64,000 nucleotides of DNA from Siphonodentalium dalli (GCA_032622095.1 CP136063.1:81879980-81943979); one strand, 5' to 3'. Positions 12,434-23,431 are shown, numbered from the stretch's first letter. Notes: generated by a model from the letters alone, not told the origin. Numbers and translations are program-made.

Positions 12434-12868
12434 CTTCGGGGGTCAAAAATATTTGATTCGAGTCGAGGAAGTCACCCATCAAAGCTCAGATTTGTTAGAT
12501 ATCGATTTTAGAAATCTATTATTTTTCATTATCGGGAATACTTTCTGGTCCAGAAGACAGTCAAAATTGCGTTATTATTACCACTTGATTTTAGAGTTAT
12601 CCATCCTTGTCTGTTTGAATAATGTTTTGGTGTACACATCTCGAGCAGGTTATGAAATTGACGACAATTATTAGTACTCATCTCGAGCAAATAACAAATT
12701 TCAAAAATCAATATCTAATAACTCTGAGCTTTGTTTGATGGGTTCCTCGACTCGAATCAAATATTTGTTACCCCCAAAGCCAAAGAAATAGTAATATAGG
12801 ACCCTCTGATCGGATTGTTGTTGTTGGAATCTATTGAGATGGGGACCCTCTGTTCGGATTGAGTACCT
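12434..12868 (-). mobile_element. P element, truncated at one end
   Basis: Inverted relative to the copy at 4188. The right terminus GATTGAGTACCT is intact and followed by TTAA. The left end starts at CTTCGGGGGTC and lacks the outer terminal repeat. The open frame 12378-12674 is a translation of it. Confidence 0.8.
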
Positions 12869-12869
12869 T

Positions 12870-14200
12870 TAAATATATTGCTTTATGGGAAGACCGCGAG
12901 AAAATGATGGAGCAGTTAGAAAAATTAATATTGATTTTGCGAACACCCAAGCATATTCTACTATATATTTTGAGAACTACGTATATAAATATATATTTGT
13001 ATATATATATTTGTACTTTATAAAATCGAAAACGGCTGCACCGATCGAGACCAAACTTCCCATCTAAGGGTAAAAACCCATGGGAATGGTCGTCGCAGCG
13101 TTTTGGAGAGGGCCCGTTCTTCACTCCCAGTCACAAAAAATAGCACTGTGGTGTTAATCGCGTTGATAGTTAAAGAGCGTTCGTATCCGCAGTGTCGTTG
13201 ATAAAGAGCATATGCCTGTAATGTGATTCTTACGTCTGGGTCCGGGCGTGAGCGTGACTGTATCCAGACATGAGCATGTTGTGCGATTCTTACGTACTTA
13301 GGGCTTCCTATGAAGTTGGAACGGGGTAGATTTTCATCGGGTCACTTTTTCCGCCCGAGGTGATGATCTTCACCTTGAAACGGGTACCCACAAATGATAT
13401 ATATGTCTGTGTCCTTTATAGACTCGAACCGATTGAGCTCAAACTTGCTACCTACGGGAAGTGTCATGGACGGGTTAAATTATGACCCCGACCCGACCTT
13501 GAAAATGATCAATTCGAGGTCAAATCGGGTAAAACTGGCGGATTTCGACGAAATTTTAGCTTTTCCGCCCGAGGTCACAGTGATCTCTTTGAAACGGGTA
13601 CCCACAAATGATATATGGAGAATAATCCTGCTCAAAGTAGTCATTTTTACGAATATTAACAAATTTACAGCACACACATTGTCATTCTTATATATTAGTT
13701 AAATGCAATGACTCTCGAAGGCGAAATAATTTGCGTTAGTTTATCGCCGACTGTTGTGTCCCGAATCAAGATGTAAATATTTACAATTATGCGTAATTCA
13801 GATGATATCTTATGGAGTGGTATGGTGGATTTGTTTGAGATTTTCGACGATGTTAGTAGAATGGTACATTCCTACAGTTGACATATCACCTGAATACTAA
13901 CTTATCAGTTTCACGCACCCGAAAAAGTCCATAATGAATTTAACTCGTTTGGGACGGGATTTTTTTGGGAAAACATTACTCACAGACGAGATTAAGGAAA
14001 ATATAGGACGAGTATAGGTATTGTTATAATTGTTGGACGGTGGCCAATGAGTCGGTAGATTTCGCCCAGGCAGCAATATGCCCCTATTATGCTGATAATA
14101 CCGTATATATTGAACAAGAGAAACAGCAGTTATGTTGTACGGAAAGCAATGTATAGTGTATCCATTTTGATGGCAAGATGTAAGCTTATTCTTCCAAAGT
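12870..14200. other. Intergenic with a short duplicated segment
   Basis: A segment with CCGCCCGAGGT and GAAACGGGTACCCACAAATG occurs at about 13350-13402 and again at 13565-13617. The rest is unassigned and AT-rich. Confidence 0.5.
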
Positions 14201-14209
14201 GCTTTAAAT

Positions 14210-14370
14210 CTGTCTTTACAAAATGGATTTTCCCATGCAGTTATCAAGTATACATTGAAAATGTCAAGTATTAATCCGGAGGGTTGTCCAAGAAATACAA
14301 GCAGACGACACAAGTGCAGAAGGACTCTTAATAATTCATGGGAAATATTCGGATAATAATTTAACAAATA
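14210..14370. mobile_element. Degenerate B-family fragment
   Basis: Reads AAAATGGATTTTCCCATGCA, then AAGTATACATTG, GGAGGGTTGTCCAAGAAAT, and a GGGAAATATTCGGATAATA arm. This is the order seen in B elements. It overlaps the 156-codon frame 13897-14367, which is therefore doubtful. Confidence 0.55.
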
Positions 14371-14544
14371 TATGGGCGTTAAAATTACCTGAATATTTCA
14401 AACATATTATTGTATATATATATATATACCTCAGACTATAATAAGGGCCCCTTCCCAGGTTGGGCATTGTGACCTTTTAACCTCGGTATCTTCCGGCACC
14501 CCGGTGGTTATAGTAAATAAGAACACAAACTTTTCAATGTCTCA

Positions 14545-14550
14545 TTTATT
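14545..14550 (-). other. Candidate polyadenylation signal of the LHFPL-type gene
   Basis: AATAAA on the minus strand about 250 bases after the stop at 14801, which would give a short 3' UTR. The region between holds no other feature. Confidence 0.45.
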
Positions 14551-14800
14551 TGATGCATATATTTGATCCGAAAATGATCACCAACAACACTTGTGCACAC
14601 ATACAGACCAGTATATAAACCAAAATATATATATTCTCTATTCAACAGAAGTATAAAAATATACATAAGGCAGAATTATTACAAAATTGGTCCAAAATTT
14701 CAAAGAGGTTTTTAGTTGTAAATGAATTGCATAATTAAACATTTGGAAAGATATCTGATTTGTCTGGGGCAAGTTATTTATTACTGACAGTGGTATGAAG

Positions 14801-14945
14801 TCAATACCCTAGTATAGCGACGATGATGGCATCAAACATGCCGAGAATGGCGACAATGTACGCCCATCTGATTGAGCAGTCACCCAGTTTGTAGCGGTCG
14901 GCGTTCTGACCACAGAGTTCTTTGACATTCTCATGATCCCAGCCG
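14801..14945 (-). CDS. LHFPL-family tetraspan membrane protein, last coding exon
   Basis: The peptide GWDHENVKELCG, RYKLGDCSIRWAYIVAILGM, FDAIIVAILGY and a TGA match the C-terminal part of LHFPL proteins: end of extracellular loop 2 with its Cys pair, then transmembrane segment 4. LHFPL5 has D-G-W-D..C-G..Y-T-L-G-x-C-T-I-R-W-A-F-x-L-A-I..D-A-L-I. I place the acceptor at ACAAG just before the Gly-Trp codons, which would give a phase-2 junction completing the usual Asp. The pyrimidine tract there is weak, and the open frame extends to about 15034, so the 5' boundary is uncertain. The protein stops soon after TM4, shorter than vertebrate LHFPL3-5. Family members act as auxiliary subunits of receptors or mechanotransduction channels. 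The role here is unknown. Confidence 0.8.
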
Positions 14946-15294
14946 CTTGTCATTTTGTATATAAAATTGTTATAGGTATCCAACTCAAAGACAAATGAAG
15001 GCATATCCATATAATAAGTTTTAGAAAGGCACAATATAAACAGGTTTTTACATAAATTTCCGTAACAAATTTAAATTGTGAGAACAAGATCTTCAAAACA
15101 GGTTCCAATAGGCTGGATTGGTCACTCTCATCAGTGTTTTGTGATCAAGCTGACCAGGTTCCCGAAATTCTGATAAAGTACCCCGGTTGGCGAGAACTCA
15201 ATAAAGTTACCCAGGTAAAGCAAATCTCACAATATGAACTGGATTTAAAATTGACTGGGGAAAATAATGTTGAGTTTTGATAGTGAGAGACCTA

Positions 15295-15422
15295 CAGTAA
15301 TGCTCTAATTAATCGACTCCTTAACCACAGCAGAATTATGGGTAATTTTCAGGATTTAGTCGGAAATAAGTTACCCATAATTCTGCTGTGGTTAAGGAGT
15401 CGATTAATTAAGAGCATTACTG
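15295..15422. mobile_element. T element (TA-flanked palindromic MITE), internally deleted
   Basis: Palindrome from CAGTAATGCTC to GAGCATTACTG flanked by TA. The centre is missing compared with full copies of about 215 bp. Confidence 0.85.
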
Positions 15423-15445
15423 TAATTGAGCATAATTTCAACCCT

Positions 15446-15690
15446 TCCATCACCTGAGCTTCCTGTTTTTTTTTTGTTGAAAACCCTGCACCAATGCACT
15501 CTCTTATATATGCGAGTCTCCCATAGACAGCCCCACGTATATAAGAGAATGCATTGGTCTATCAATATTAAATTAACCTTGTAAGTCAGTGCATTCCCTT
15601 ACATATGTGAGGCTCTTTATTGGAGACTCACAGATAAAAAAATGCACTGGCTAATGATCTTCAATGCTTCAAAAGCTCCCGTCGTGAAAG
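15446..15690. mobile_element. D-family foldback
   Basis: Has the arms CTCTTATATATGCGAGTCTC and its complement, the GAGCTTCCTG end motif and the AAAGCTCCCGTCGTGAAAG end. Confidence 0.7.
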
Positions 15691-15999
15691 CGTTCAGAAA
15701 AAATAGTACTGGAGGTGGTAATATTTATAGCAAAATAATTTATATTTGGTTGCTATATATATGAGATTTTATTAATTAACATGGGCAACGTTGTCAAAAA
15801 ACAGTTGAGAGTGACCATTTCAGCGCTTCCAATATCTGTGTAAATCAATTTTTATTTTTTATATATGTACAATGTATGTCTTTATGGCAGAATGGAGTTC
15901 TTTAAGAGTAATGTGATTATGTGAGAAATTCCAAAATTGGACAAGGAAGTGGCTAGGTCCGCTAGAGTGTCTTTGTTCAGAGATGTCCAAATATTAACT

Positions 16000-16165
16000 C
16001 TTTCATGACGGGAGCTGCACTGGTGCAGCATAAAAGGTCCTGTGCCAGTGCGTTCTCTTATATATGTGAGTCTCCCATAGGGAACCTCACATATATAATA
16101 AATTGCACTGGCTTACAACATTAAGGTAAATATTGTAAGGCCAATGTATTCTCTTAAATTCCAAC
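16000..16165. mobile_element. D-family foldback, partial
   Basis: Starts CATGACGGGAGCTGCACTGG, with TCTCTTATATATGTGAGTCT and its inverted arm, then breaks off near 16160. Confidence 0.7.
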
Positions 16166-16504
16166 TGCACCCCTGATACCAGACCAACTTCTCAACAATC
16201 CCATTAGGAAATGTCAAATGGTTGGGGGGGGGGGGAATTTCACTTAAATGCTAGTTGTAAAATGAATGTATCATTTACAATCTCAACCATTTTTCAAGGC
16301 CGAAATTTCCAAGTGTTCAAGGTACAAAATTTCAGAATGTTTACATATTTTGTGTGGGTCCCATGTCCCCCACCCCTGCCATTTAACCATGTGCTTGCCC
16401 TGAAAATCCTAACTTTTCCATGAAATAATGAGTTATGATGGATTGGAATGTACAATATGAGATACATGTATGAGAATCAAGTATTCCAATGAACTAACTT
16501 GTTC

Positions 16505-17010
16505 AACCCTTTCTATACTAAATACTCATTGATGAGTAGTTATCCCTTAGGAAATGTTCAGATAAAAAGTTTTAATATAAAAGTTTGTTGAACTTATTAT
16601 CTGAACATTTCCCGCCAATGAATATCAATACTTCTGCACTTGTATTATCATCTCATCATACTATTGTCTGCTTATATTTCATGAACACCCCTCAAAATGA
16701 AAAATAGACCATTCCAATATTTTTATGACTAGGCGAGAGAATCCATTTAGTAAAGAAAGGGTTATTCCTTTCTATACTGAATGGATTCTGCTATTCAGTT
16801 ATAAAAGTATACAATGGAATGGTCTATTATTCAACTGGAGGGATGTTCAAGAAATATGAGCAAACGATAATAGAAAGTGCAGAAGGATTCATATATATTG
16901 GTGGGATATGTTCAGATAATAAGTTCAACAATGAACATATGTTGAACTTATTATCTTAATATTTCCTAAGGAATAACTACTCATCAATGAGTATTCAGTA
17001 TAGACAGATT
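16505..17010. mobile_element. Two B elements in inverted orientation
   Basis: One copy runs CCCTTTCTATACTAAATACT to AAAGAAAGGG (16505-16771). A second, inverted copy runs from about 16763 to 17010. Together they form a palindrome of about 500 bp with the shared CCTTTCTATACT ends at its centre. Confidence 0.8.
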
Positions 17011-17019
17011 TAAATAGTA

Positions 17020-17860
17020 TTGCTTTAAGCAAAAGTAATTTGTGCTACAAAGTGTGTCAATCGCACTCATACAGAACATATGCATACAAAATTAGAAACA
17101 GAACGGGTCTGTTTATCATAAAATTTGGTCCACATTTTCGGAATTATTAATGTAAAATTGGCAAACGTAACAAAGTGGTCATACAACAATGATTGTCCAT
17201 ATCTTGGAAGCATTCATTTCTGAGCGAGAGGGAGCAAGCCGTGTCCACACTGCATTCATGCATGACAAACTAAATTGATGGCCATAAAAGCCATTCTACA
17301 CTTCAATTGAAATAAAAAACTTGGAAGACATCAGAATTAATACTCATAGCAACAGATAGCAAATAAAATTTTTGTTAGGCTGCAATTGTTGATATACATT
17401 TCATTACACGTCTGTTACTGAACAACATAACAATCTTCCGTCTCAGCCAGTATCATACTTCTAAAGTATTTTTATATTGACGTCACTCGATGTCAATGAC
17501 ATTTTAACTTGACAATATAATAAAAGCATAATCACACAGGACAACATAAAAAATACCATGAAACAAATCTTCAGATAATATCAGTTAGGAGATATTGGTC
17601 GGGCGTGTAATAAACATAACCCACACAAGTGAGTGACTGGCCTAGTTTGTGGCAAATTTTGCATCGGAAGAGTAATCCTGAAGGAGAGGACCCCAATCGT
17701 CCACCATTCACGCAATGTAATAATGTTCAAACTATTTTATGTTTACATAATTTTTGGGAATTAATATTGTTTACACTAAGGCATTTGACCACTCGTATGG
17801 TTATTACGCCATCACACTTGTGCCACAAACTGGCATCCAGTAACACACAAGCACAGTTCT
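17020..17860. other. Intergenic, no gene recognised
   Basis: AT-rich sequence between two genes on the same strand. I looked for upstream LHFPL exons here and saw none. Confidence 0.4.
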
Positions 17861-17940
17861 GTTAATACGTTGACTGCCGACTACGGGTTATCTTGTACTT
17901 TTGCATTTACTTGAATGGGAGTCGGCAGTCAACACGTTAA
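17861..17940. repeat. Hairpin, about 80 bp
   Basis: TACGTTGACTGCCGACT pairs with AGTCGGCAGTCAACACGT around a loop of about 45 bases. Confidence 0.75.
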
Positions 17941-17984
17941 AGACATATTGTGGACTTATTTCATTGAATAAATCCAACCAGTTA

Positions 17985-18419
17985 GCAAGCCTGCAAATAG
18001 CATGTCTGTCATTTGCAGAATGAGGTCCCCAGAGGGTGAATTTAGTGACGCTATTCCGCATAGCGGGCTAGCATCACTAAATTCATCTGGGGACCTCATT
18101 CTGCTTAGGCCCCATCTTCCGGGAAGTATCTCTAGTATCAAATTAACATTGTTTTTAGTTACATTTCCCTTCTAGGAAGTTTCTATATCCCCTAATTTGC
18201 AGAAGTTAAATTCATAATTGAGGTGCCCAATGGTTGAACATCAAGAACTGGGGAACTTCAATCTGATCCTAGGTCTGCCATAGCAGTTGAGGGCCTAAGC
18301 AGAATGAGGTTCCCAGAGGGCAAATTTAGTGATGCTAGCCCGCTATGCGGGATACCCACTAAATTCACCCTCTGGGGACCTCATTCTGCAAATGACAGAC
18401 ACGCTATTTGCAGGCTTGC
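17985..18419. mobile_element. C-family compound foldback, full length
   Basis: The outer ends GCAAGCCTGCAAATAG and its complement enclose two palindromes built on GAGGTCCCCAGAGGGTGAAT (18018-18107 and 18300-18390), with a spacer of about 190 bp. Confidence 0.8.
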
Positions 18420-18444
18420 CAGTCAGTATCCAAACAATATCCCC

Positions 18445-18600
18445 ATTACGACAATGATTGAACCAATAATTGTCACTGCGTGTAATTCGTTTATAACAAT
18501 GATGATGCTTTCTGAGGATTTGGATATAAAATTTATGAAAATAACTCATTTTGACATGATACTCGTTATTCCATTCGGAACACCTCAGTGGAGTGTTTCA
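18445..18600 (+). repeat. Dispersed repeat shared with 25160-25315
   Basis: Both copies contain ACAATGATTG, TTTATAACAATGA and AAATTTATGAAAATAACT. This explains the long open frame 18304-18762. Confidence 0.65.
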
Positions 18601-18811
18601 CATCACTTTAATGTATGCGGTATGGACACAGCTATTTGTATGACCATTATTTTTATAACAAATGAACAAAATGAAAGTGTCAACGACACTGTAGCTCAAC
18701 TTGAAGGAGGGATAATTTCATGTGTTACAGTCAATGGAGCAATCAGGAATGTGGAAAGTTGAAATGTTTAAGTAATACTAGATGTCAACCTGAAGACATA
18801 TATATATAAAG

Positions 18812-19160
18812 AAAATCCAAGATGGCGCCTGGTGGCCATGTTTTCCAATGAAATTAAAAAACAATTAATAACCCTCATTTGGTAGTCACCCCGAAGATCA
18901 ATATGAAGTTTGGTGACTCAGCAGGATGCGGTCAGCAGGGTGTGCCAAAGGATTTAGTCATGCAAATAGTAAAATCCAAGATGGCTGCTGGTGGCCATGT
19001 ATTTAAAAAAATTTCAGAAAAAAAAGATTGCTCCCATCTAGAGTCACACCGAAGAACCATACGAAATACAAACAAACAAAAATAGTTGACTAACAGACAA
19101 CGGATGCCAACCCATGGTAATAGCTCAAACTTGACTTTGTCAAGTTGAGATAAAAAGGAG
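18812..19160 (+). repeat. Tandem repeat, about 158-bp unit, two copies
   Basis: AAATCCAAGATGGC followed by GGTGGCCATGT recurs near 18812 and 18971. The block ends in an ACAAACAAACAAA tract and GACAACGGATGCC. Confidence 0.65.
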
Positions 19161-19386
19161 CAAGCTACTTGCCGACATATCCTTAAGAATTATATAACAA
19201 TCATTACAATCTATACAATATTGTGTTCATATAAATTATAAACAATGACTTTGCCGAGATCATTGCTTCGGGATTTCCCCTCTTTATTTTTCTTTGCAGA
19301 CAAAGGTATTCAGCTATGAAGTGCAACACATATTTCACTGGTTCAATATGAAGTTAACATAAATATTGATCAAATATTCCATTCCT

Positions 19387-19570
19387 GAATGTCCTAAATA
19401 ACCGACCCCTAAACCACAGCAGAACTATTGGAAATATTTCAGGATTTAGTCGGGAATATGGCTTGCTGCCATTCATCAGAAGGCTCTCAGAACCATATTT
19501 CTGACTAAATCCTGAAAAATTTCCCATAATTCTGATGTGGTTAAAGGGTCATATACTTCTGGCATTGCTG
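19387..19570. mobile_element. T element, diverged
   Basis: ATGTCCTAAATAACCGACCC at left and GGCATTGCTG at right, with both GGATTTAGTCGG arms. Several mismatches. Confidence 0.8.
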
Positions 19571-19574
19571 TAGT

Positions 19575-20290
19575 TTCCGACGTATAAAATAATAAATATG
19601 AATTGGAAGACACCTGTCCAGAAAGGACTGTTAATATTGAGATTATTCCGGTTTAATAAGTACCTTTCATGACAATTTTATGGGCGTGTTTATAAACAGA
19701 AACAGCAGGCTCATTCGGAGATATCAAGAGGGAGAACTCTATCTTGTCAACACTCCCAATCAACGCAAAATGTCATTTTGATTCAGATATTTTGCAGAAT
19801 TAACCACATTATTATGCCATTATAGATTAACAATATACCAAATCTTCAGTTATGTCTCTGCATTGTTCAGAGAAAAAGGTATTTGTAGTCTTGAAGTCGG
19901 GTTTTATAAAAATTATGTTGTTGTATCTTTAAGTGAAAAATTGCATCTGGAACTTGCAGCCTACAGGAAATATTTATCATTCAATTCTGCTGAATACCAT
20001 TGTCCACCTCCGAGGCACCTCTTGGAATATGAACTAGCAGAAGGGACTTCCAACATTTGAGCACCATCATACACATCACCCTCGCATCAATGAAAAACAG
20101 TTTGGAAGAAGATCAAAAAGGCCACCGATGCAACACAAATCAACATAGCAACACTCAAATCAAATTCCTTGAGTCAATGGTTTTGAAAGACACATGTAAC
20201 TTTGAGGACAGATAAACAAAATAGTTTGTTTCTCAGGGAATGGATCGTCCTTGACAAAAGACCTGTATCTCAGATATATATGACCTGCCA
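19575..20290. other. Intergenic, no gene recognised
   Basis: AT-rich. The 65-codon frame 19863-20060 (plus) has no recognisable motif. Confidence 0.4.
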
Positions 20291-20296
20291 AAACTA

Positions 20297-20509
20297 TAGT
20301 AATGCCCTAAATAATCGACTCCTTAACCACAGCAGAATTATAGGTAATTTTTCAGGATTTAGTCGGAAATATGGCTTGTTGCCATTCATCAGAAAGCTCA
20401 CAGTGAGAGCTTTCCAATGTATGGCAACAAGCCATATTTCCGACTAAATCCTGAGATATTACCCATAATTATGCTGTGGTTAAGGAGTCGATTATTTAGG
20501 GCATTACTG
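20297..20509. mobile_element. T element, near full length
   Basis: Near-perfect palindrome with arms AATAATCGACTCCTTAACCA and its complement. It lies just beyond the kinase gene's candidate polyadenylation signal. Confidence 0.9.
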
Positions 20510-20539
20510 TAGTTTGTTCGATATTGAACTTGCTAGGTA

Positions 20540-20545
20540 TTTATT
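20540..20545 (-). other. Candidate polyadenylation signal of the polo-like kinase gene
   Basis: AATAAA on the minus strand about 180 bases after the stop codon. The 3' UTR would be short and would end just before the T element at 20297-20509. Confidence 0.5.
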
Positions 20546-20725
20546 TCGTACAGTTTCGATGTTCTAGAGGGACACCAAAAATTATTTTTTTTCAATAAAA
20601 ACAAATTTGACAGATAATAAATTTAAATATCTGCCTCTCTCATCAATATGAAAAAGAAGTTCCATGAAAAACAAACTATTTAATTTTTCTGGCCTTATGT
20701 CGGTTTGATATCAAAAGAGTGCTTC

Positions 20726-20935
20726 TCATATGGCAGCGCCCTCTATATCAACGAGACTATGCAGCATATTTCGAGCAAAAGTCATTCTTGAGATGATATC
20801 CTGCCGGCAGCCATCTTGGATGAGATGCACCATGCTGTACGTTTTGGCTTCTCTTGATTCATCAATATATGTGACCAGATAATCATTTCTGTAGTAGTTG
20901 AGTACTATCTTTGTATGGTCGTCAAAGAAATTAAC
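20726..20935 (-). CDS. PLK2-like: PLK2/3-type kinase, final coding exon: end of polo box 2 and stop
   Basis: Starts VNFFDDHTKIVL after TTTTCTAG. The His and Lys of D-H-T-K-I are the pincer residues that grip phosphorylated Ser/Thr in polo-box partners (His538 and Lys540 of human PLK1). It continues LVTYIDESREAKTYSM and ends with the helix MTFARNMLHSLVDIEGAAI and a TGA at 20726-20728. Polo-like kinases of this group work in the cell cycle, at centrosomes and in stress or synaptic signalling. Which role applies here cannot be told from sequence. Confidence 0.96.
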   Translation of the reverse strand, partial: VNFFDDHTKIVLNYYRNDYLVTYIDESREAKTYSMVHLIQDGCRQDIISRMTFARNMLHSLVDIEGAAI

Positions 20936-21120
20936 CTAGAAAAGAGATAAAGATGTTTTTAATACACTCGCTAAGGCTTGTTTTTCTTTGTCTGCGAAAC
21001 ACACACACCAACTTTGGTTCTGATCAATTAATCCAAACTGGAAAAACCAAAAATGTTCACAGACGAACATGAGAACGGACAGACTGATCACATAATTCGA
21101 CCAGATAAAAACATTAATGT

Positions 21121-21531
21121 TTAACGTTTTCTACACTAAATACTCATTGAAGGCTAGCTTCCTCAGAAAATGTTCAGATAATAAGTTCAACAAACTTACT
21201 GTTAATATATTCTTAACCCAGGTTTCATGATGGGAGCTGCATGCTTTAGTGCAGCATTAAAGACCCTGTGGGAGACTCGCATATGTAAGAAAATGCTCTG
21301 GCTTACAAGGTCAAGGTAAATATTGTTAGGCCAATGCATTTTCTTGTATATGGGAGGCTCCCTATGGGAGACTCGCATATATAAGAGAATGCATTGGCGC
21401 AGGGTTTAAAAAAAAATTCAGTAAGCTCCAGTAAAGAAATGATGAACGTCCATCCAAATGAATAATAGACCATTCAAATATATACTTTTATATCTGGGTT
21501 AGGAGAATCCATTTAGTATAGCTAGGGTTAA
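21121..21531. mobile_element. B element split by a D element, next to a splice donor
   Basis: The left B part (21121-21221) ends in TTCAACAAACTTACTG. The right B part (about 21441-21531) carries CAAATGAATAATAGACCATT and GGAGAATCCATTTAGTATAG. TTAA at 21528-21531 ends the element. Confidence 0.8.
21222..21440. mobile_element. D element inserted in a B element
   Basis: Starts TTAACCCAGGTTTCATGATG and contains the GAGACTCGCATATATAAGAG arms and the AGTAAGCTCCAGTAAAG end. Confidence 0.75.
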
Positions 21532-21538
21532 AACATAC

Positions 21539-21652
21539 CTGTAATGTACCATCACTCAGGTAGAGGACAATGGCTTTCTCTGTTCGGAACCACTTTTTCA
21601 AATACAGAGCTCCTGACCAACACTCATTCTCTTTGGCATCCAAGTTACCTCC
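21539..21652 (-). CDS. PLK2-like: PLK2/3-type kinase, start of polo box 2
   Basis: Encodes GGNLDAKENECWSGA then LYLKKWFRTEKAIVLYLSDG and TLQ. Y-L-x-x-W-F-R-T-x-K-A-I is the opening strand of polo box 2. Acceptor TTTTACAG, donor GTATGT, both phase 0. The B-family element at 21121-21531, itself carrying a D-family insertion, ends with its TTAA at intron positions +8 to +11, almost touching the donor. Confidence 0.95.
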
Positions 21653-22245
21653 CTGTAAAACAAACAACTATAATTATTTATTATACTCAGATTTGAGTAA
21701 ATGTCACCAGAGAACATCATACTTTTATAAAAGCGATGTAGCAATAGGGAAGATTGGGGTGAGAATCACACATCACATTAAATGTTTTATATTTTAGGGT
21801 CTAAACTATGTAAGTTTGAAATTTCAAGCATGAAAAAAGCAGATATTTTAAAAATAAATACCTGTTTTCAATTAAAACTGAATTTAGTGATTTCTAACTA
21901 GGTAGATCTGGGTAAATATAGAAAAATTATAGTGTAGTCATGGTGCCATGGAATATGGTAGATCCATGTGTATTGAAAATAAGACAAGTATGAAGTATTG
22001 ATTAAAGGTGTGTCACTTGAATTCATTCACTCTGCAGTAAGATCTGAACCAACGTTGAGCTTAACAACAAACTTATTTTTGCATTTGGGATTGGGAAAAT
22101 GATAAATATTCACATCGACACTTTAACAGGTAACTTTATAGACTAGCTTTCTGGAGAAAATTGAAAACAAAAATTGAGGCAGGCAAGAAAATCTCAGCCA
22201 GGCAGGGTATCGGAAACAAAGAGGTTTTTATATTTTTGGCCTTAC

Positions 22246-22375
22246 CTGAACTAAGTGTTCATCCATATATCTGGCGAAATACATGAGAAGTGTCGTTTTC
22301 TTCTCTAGTTCATCTGGTACGCCGTCGATATTGAATGTCGAAAGTTTCTTGGTGAGATCATAGAATTGGACAGCT
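22246..22375 (-). CDS. PLK2-like: PLK2/3-type kinase, end of polo box 1 and inter-box helix
   Basis: Encodes AVQFYDLTKKLSTFNIDGVP then LEKKTTLLMYFARYMDEHLV. The second part is the conserved K-x-T-L-L-x-Y-F-x-x-Y-M-x-E-x-L helix that links the two polo boxes. Acceptor TTTCCAG, donor GTAAGG, phase 2 in and 0 out. A B-family element starts about 45 bases upstream of the acceptor. Confidence 0.95.
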
Positions 22376-22419
22376 CTGGAAATATGTGAAATATATATTA
22401 GGCCTAATGTCAACCTTTA

Positions 22420-22606
22420 ACTCTTCCAAACTAAACAATCATTGACAACTAGTTATCCCATAGGAAATGTTCAGATAATAAGTTCAACAAACGATCATAG
22501 ATCGTTTGTTGAACTTATTATCTAAACATTTCCCACCAATGAATAGGAATTTATATTCAATTTTATTATCTGTTGTCTGCTTATATTTCTTGATTATTCA
22601 GGATGT
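22420..22606. mobile_element. B element, partial
   Basis: A central hairpin CAAACGATCATAGATCGTTTG inside arms of GTTCAGATAATAAGTTCAAC. The distal end is decayed. Confidence 0.8.
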
Positions 22607-23233
22607 TTTTTTTATTTGTTTTTATATATTGATGTGAACTAACATTCGTTACCCAACTAGCAGTCACATGGTCAACCTCAATTAGGCATGTCAATTGGCA
22701 CTAGGCCAAAGAAAATAATACTTGTGGTTTGGGTTTCCCTACCTACCCTATTTTAAACCCCCAATCATAAAGTTTTTTTCATGGTTTTCAATAAATTTTT
22801 CTGAAATGTTTTATAAATAAAAACGAAAAAATGTTTTCAATGTCTCAAAATGAGTTGTTATCTGGCATTTTTTGAAGCATTGTTTTTATTACTCTTTATA
22901 CAAAGATAATCCAAATTACTGTTATCGAGATCTTGCATCAGATATGAAAATCCATTAGTCTATGTGAAAATAAAAAAAATTAATTAAAAAAAAATTAAAT
23001 GTCAAGTCTACCTACGGACCCTATTTTTTTCTGACATGTAACCCAAACCAGATGTTTATTTTTCTTTGGCCCTATCCATACTGAGATATCGACTAATAAG
23101 TGACAGGAATTTTTTTGTAGAATATAGAAAGGAAAATAATTGTTAACGAAAATTCTGTGTTTGGGAATCTTTTAAAGGTATAAAAAAATATATTGATAAG
23201 GAATTCTGTCGGCAAATTATAAGTTATATTTAC

Positions 23234-23396
23234 CTGCCATCAGGAGCGAGAAGTATTCTGGACGTGTCGTTAAACAGCACCCCTATCACATTGTTAGATA
23301 ACTGGAAGCCGAAGCCGTATTTATTGGAGTAATCCACCCATTTGGTTACCCATAGAAGGTTGAGATCAGGGATTGGTTGTGGGTTGAATCTGTCAT
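23234..23396 (-). CDS. PLK2-like: PLK2/3-type kinase, polo box 1 exon
   Basis: The exon encodes [31 protein letters not shown] and LLAPDGR. This is the start of the first polo box. W-V[13 protein letters not shown] matches PLK2/3 almost word for word, and the first Trp corresponds to the phosphopeptide-pocket Trp of PLK1. Acceptor TCTCTTGCAG (phase 1), donor GTAAAT (phase 2). A D-type palindromic element begins 35 bases upstream of the acceptor. Confidence 0.96.
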
Positions 23397-23431
23397 CTGC
23401 AAGAGAATTGAGATATTTCATGTTATGTCTA

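Noticed and set aside
12378-12674. Frames sharing GQKYLIRVEEVTHQSSDLL here and at 31760-31954
   Set aside because: The shared peptide is the translation of the P element in two copies; it has no transposase features.
13897-14367. 156-codon frame on the minus strand, the longest short frame in the left part
   Set aside because: Its first third is a decayed B element read through; no domain, splice logic or homology supports it.
18304-18762. 152-codon frame on the plus strand
   Set aside because: It starts in a C element and runs through a dispersed repeat also present at 25160-25315.
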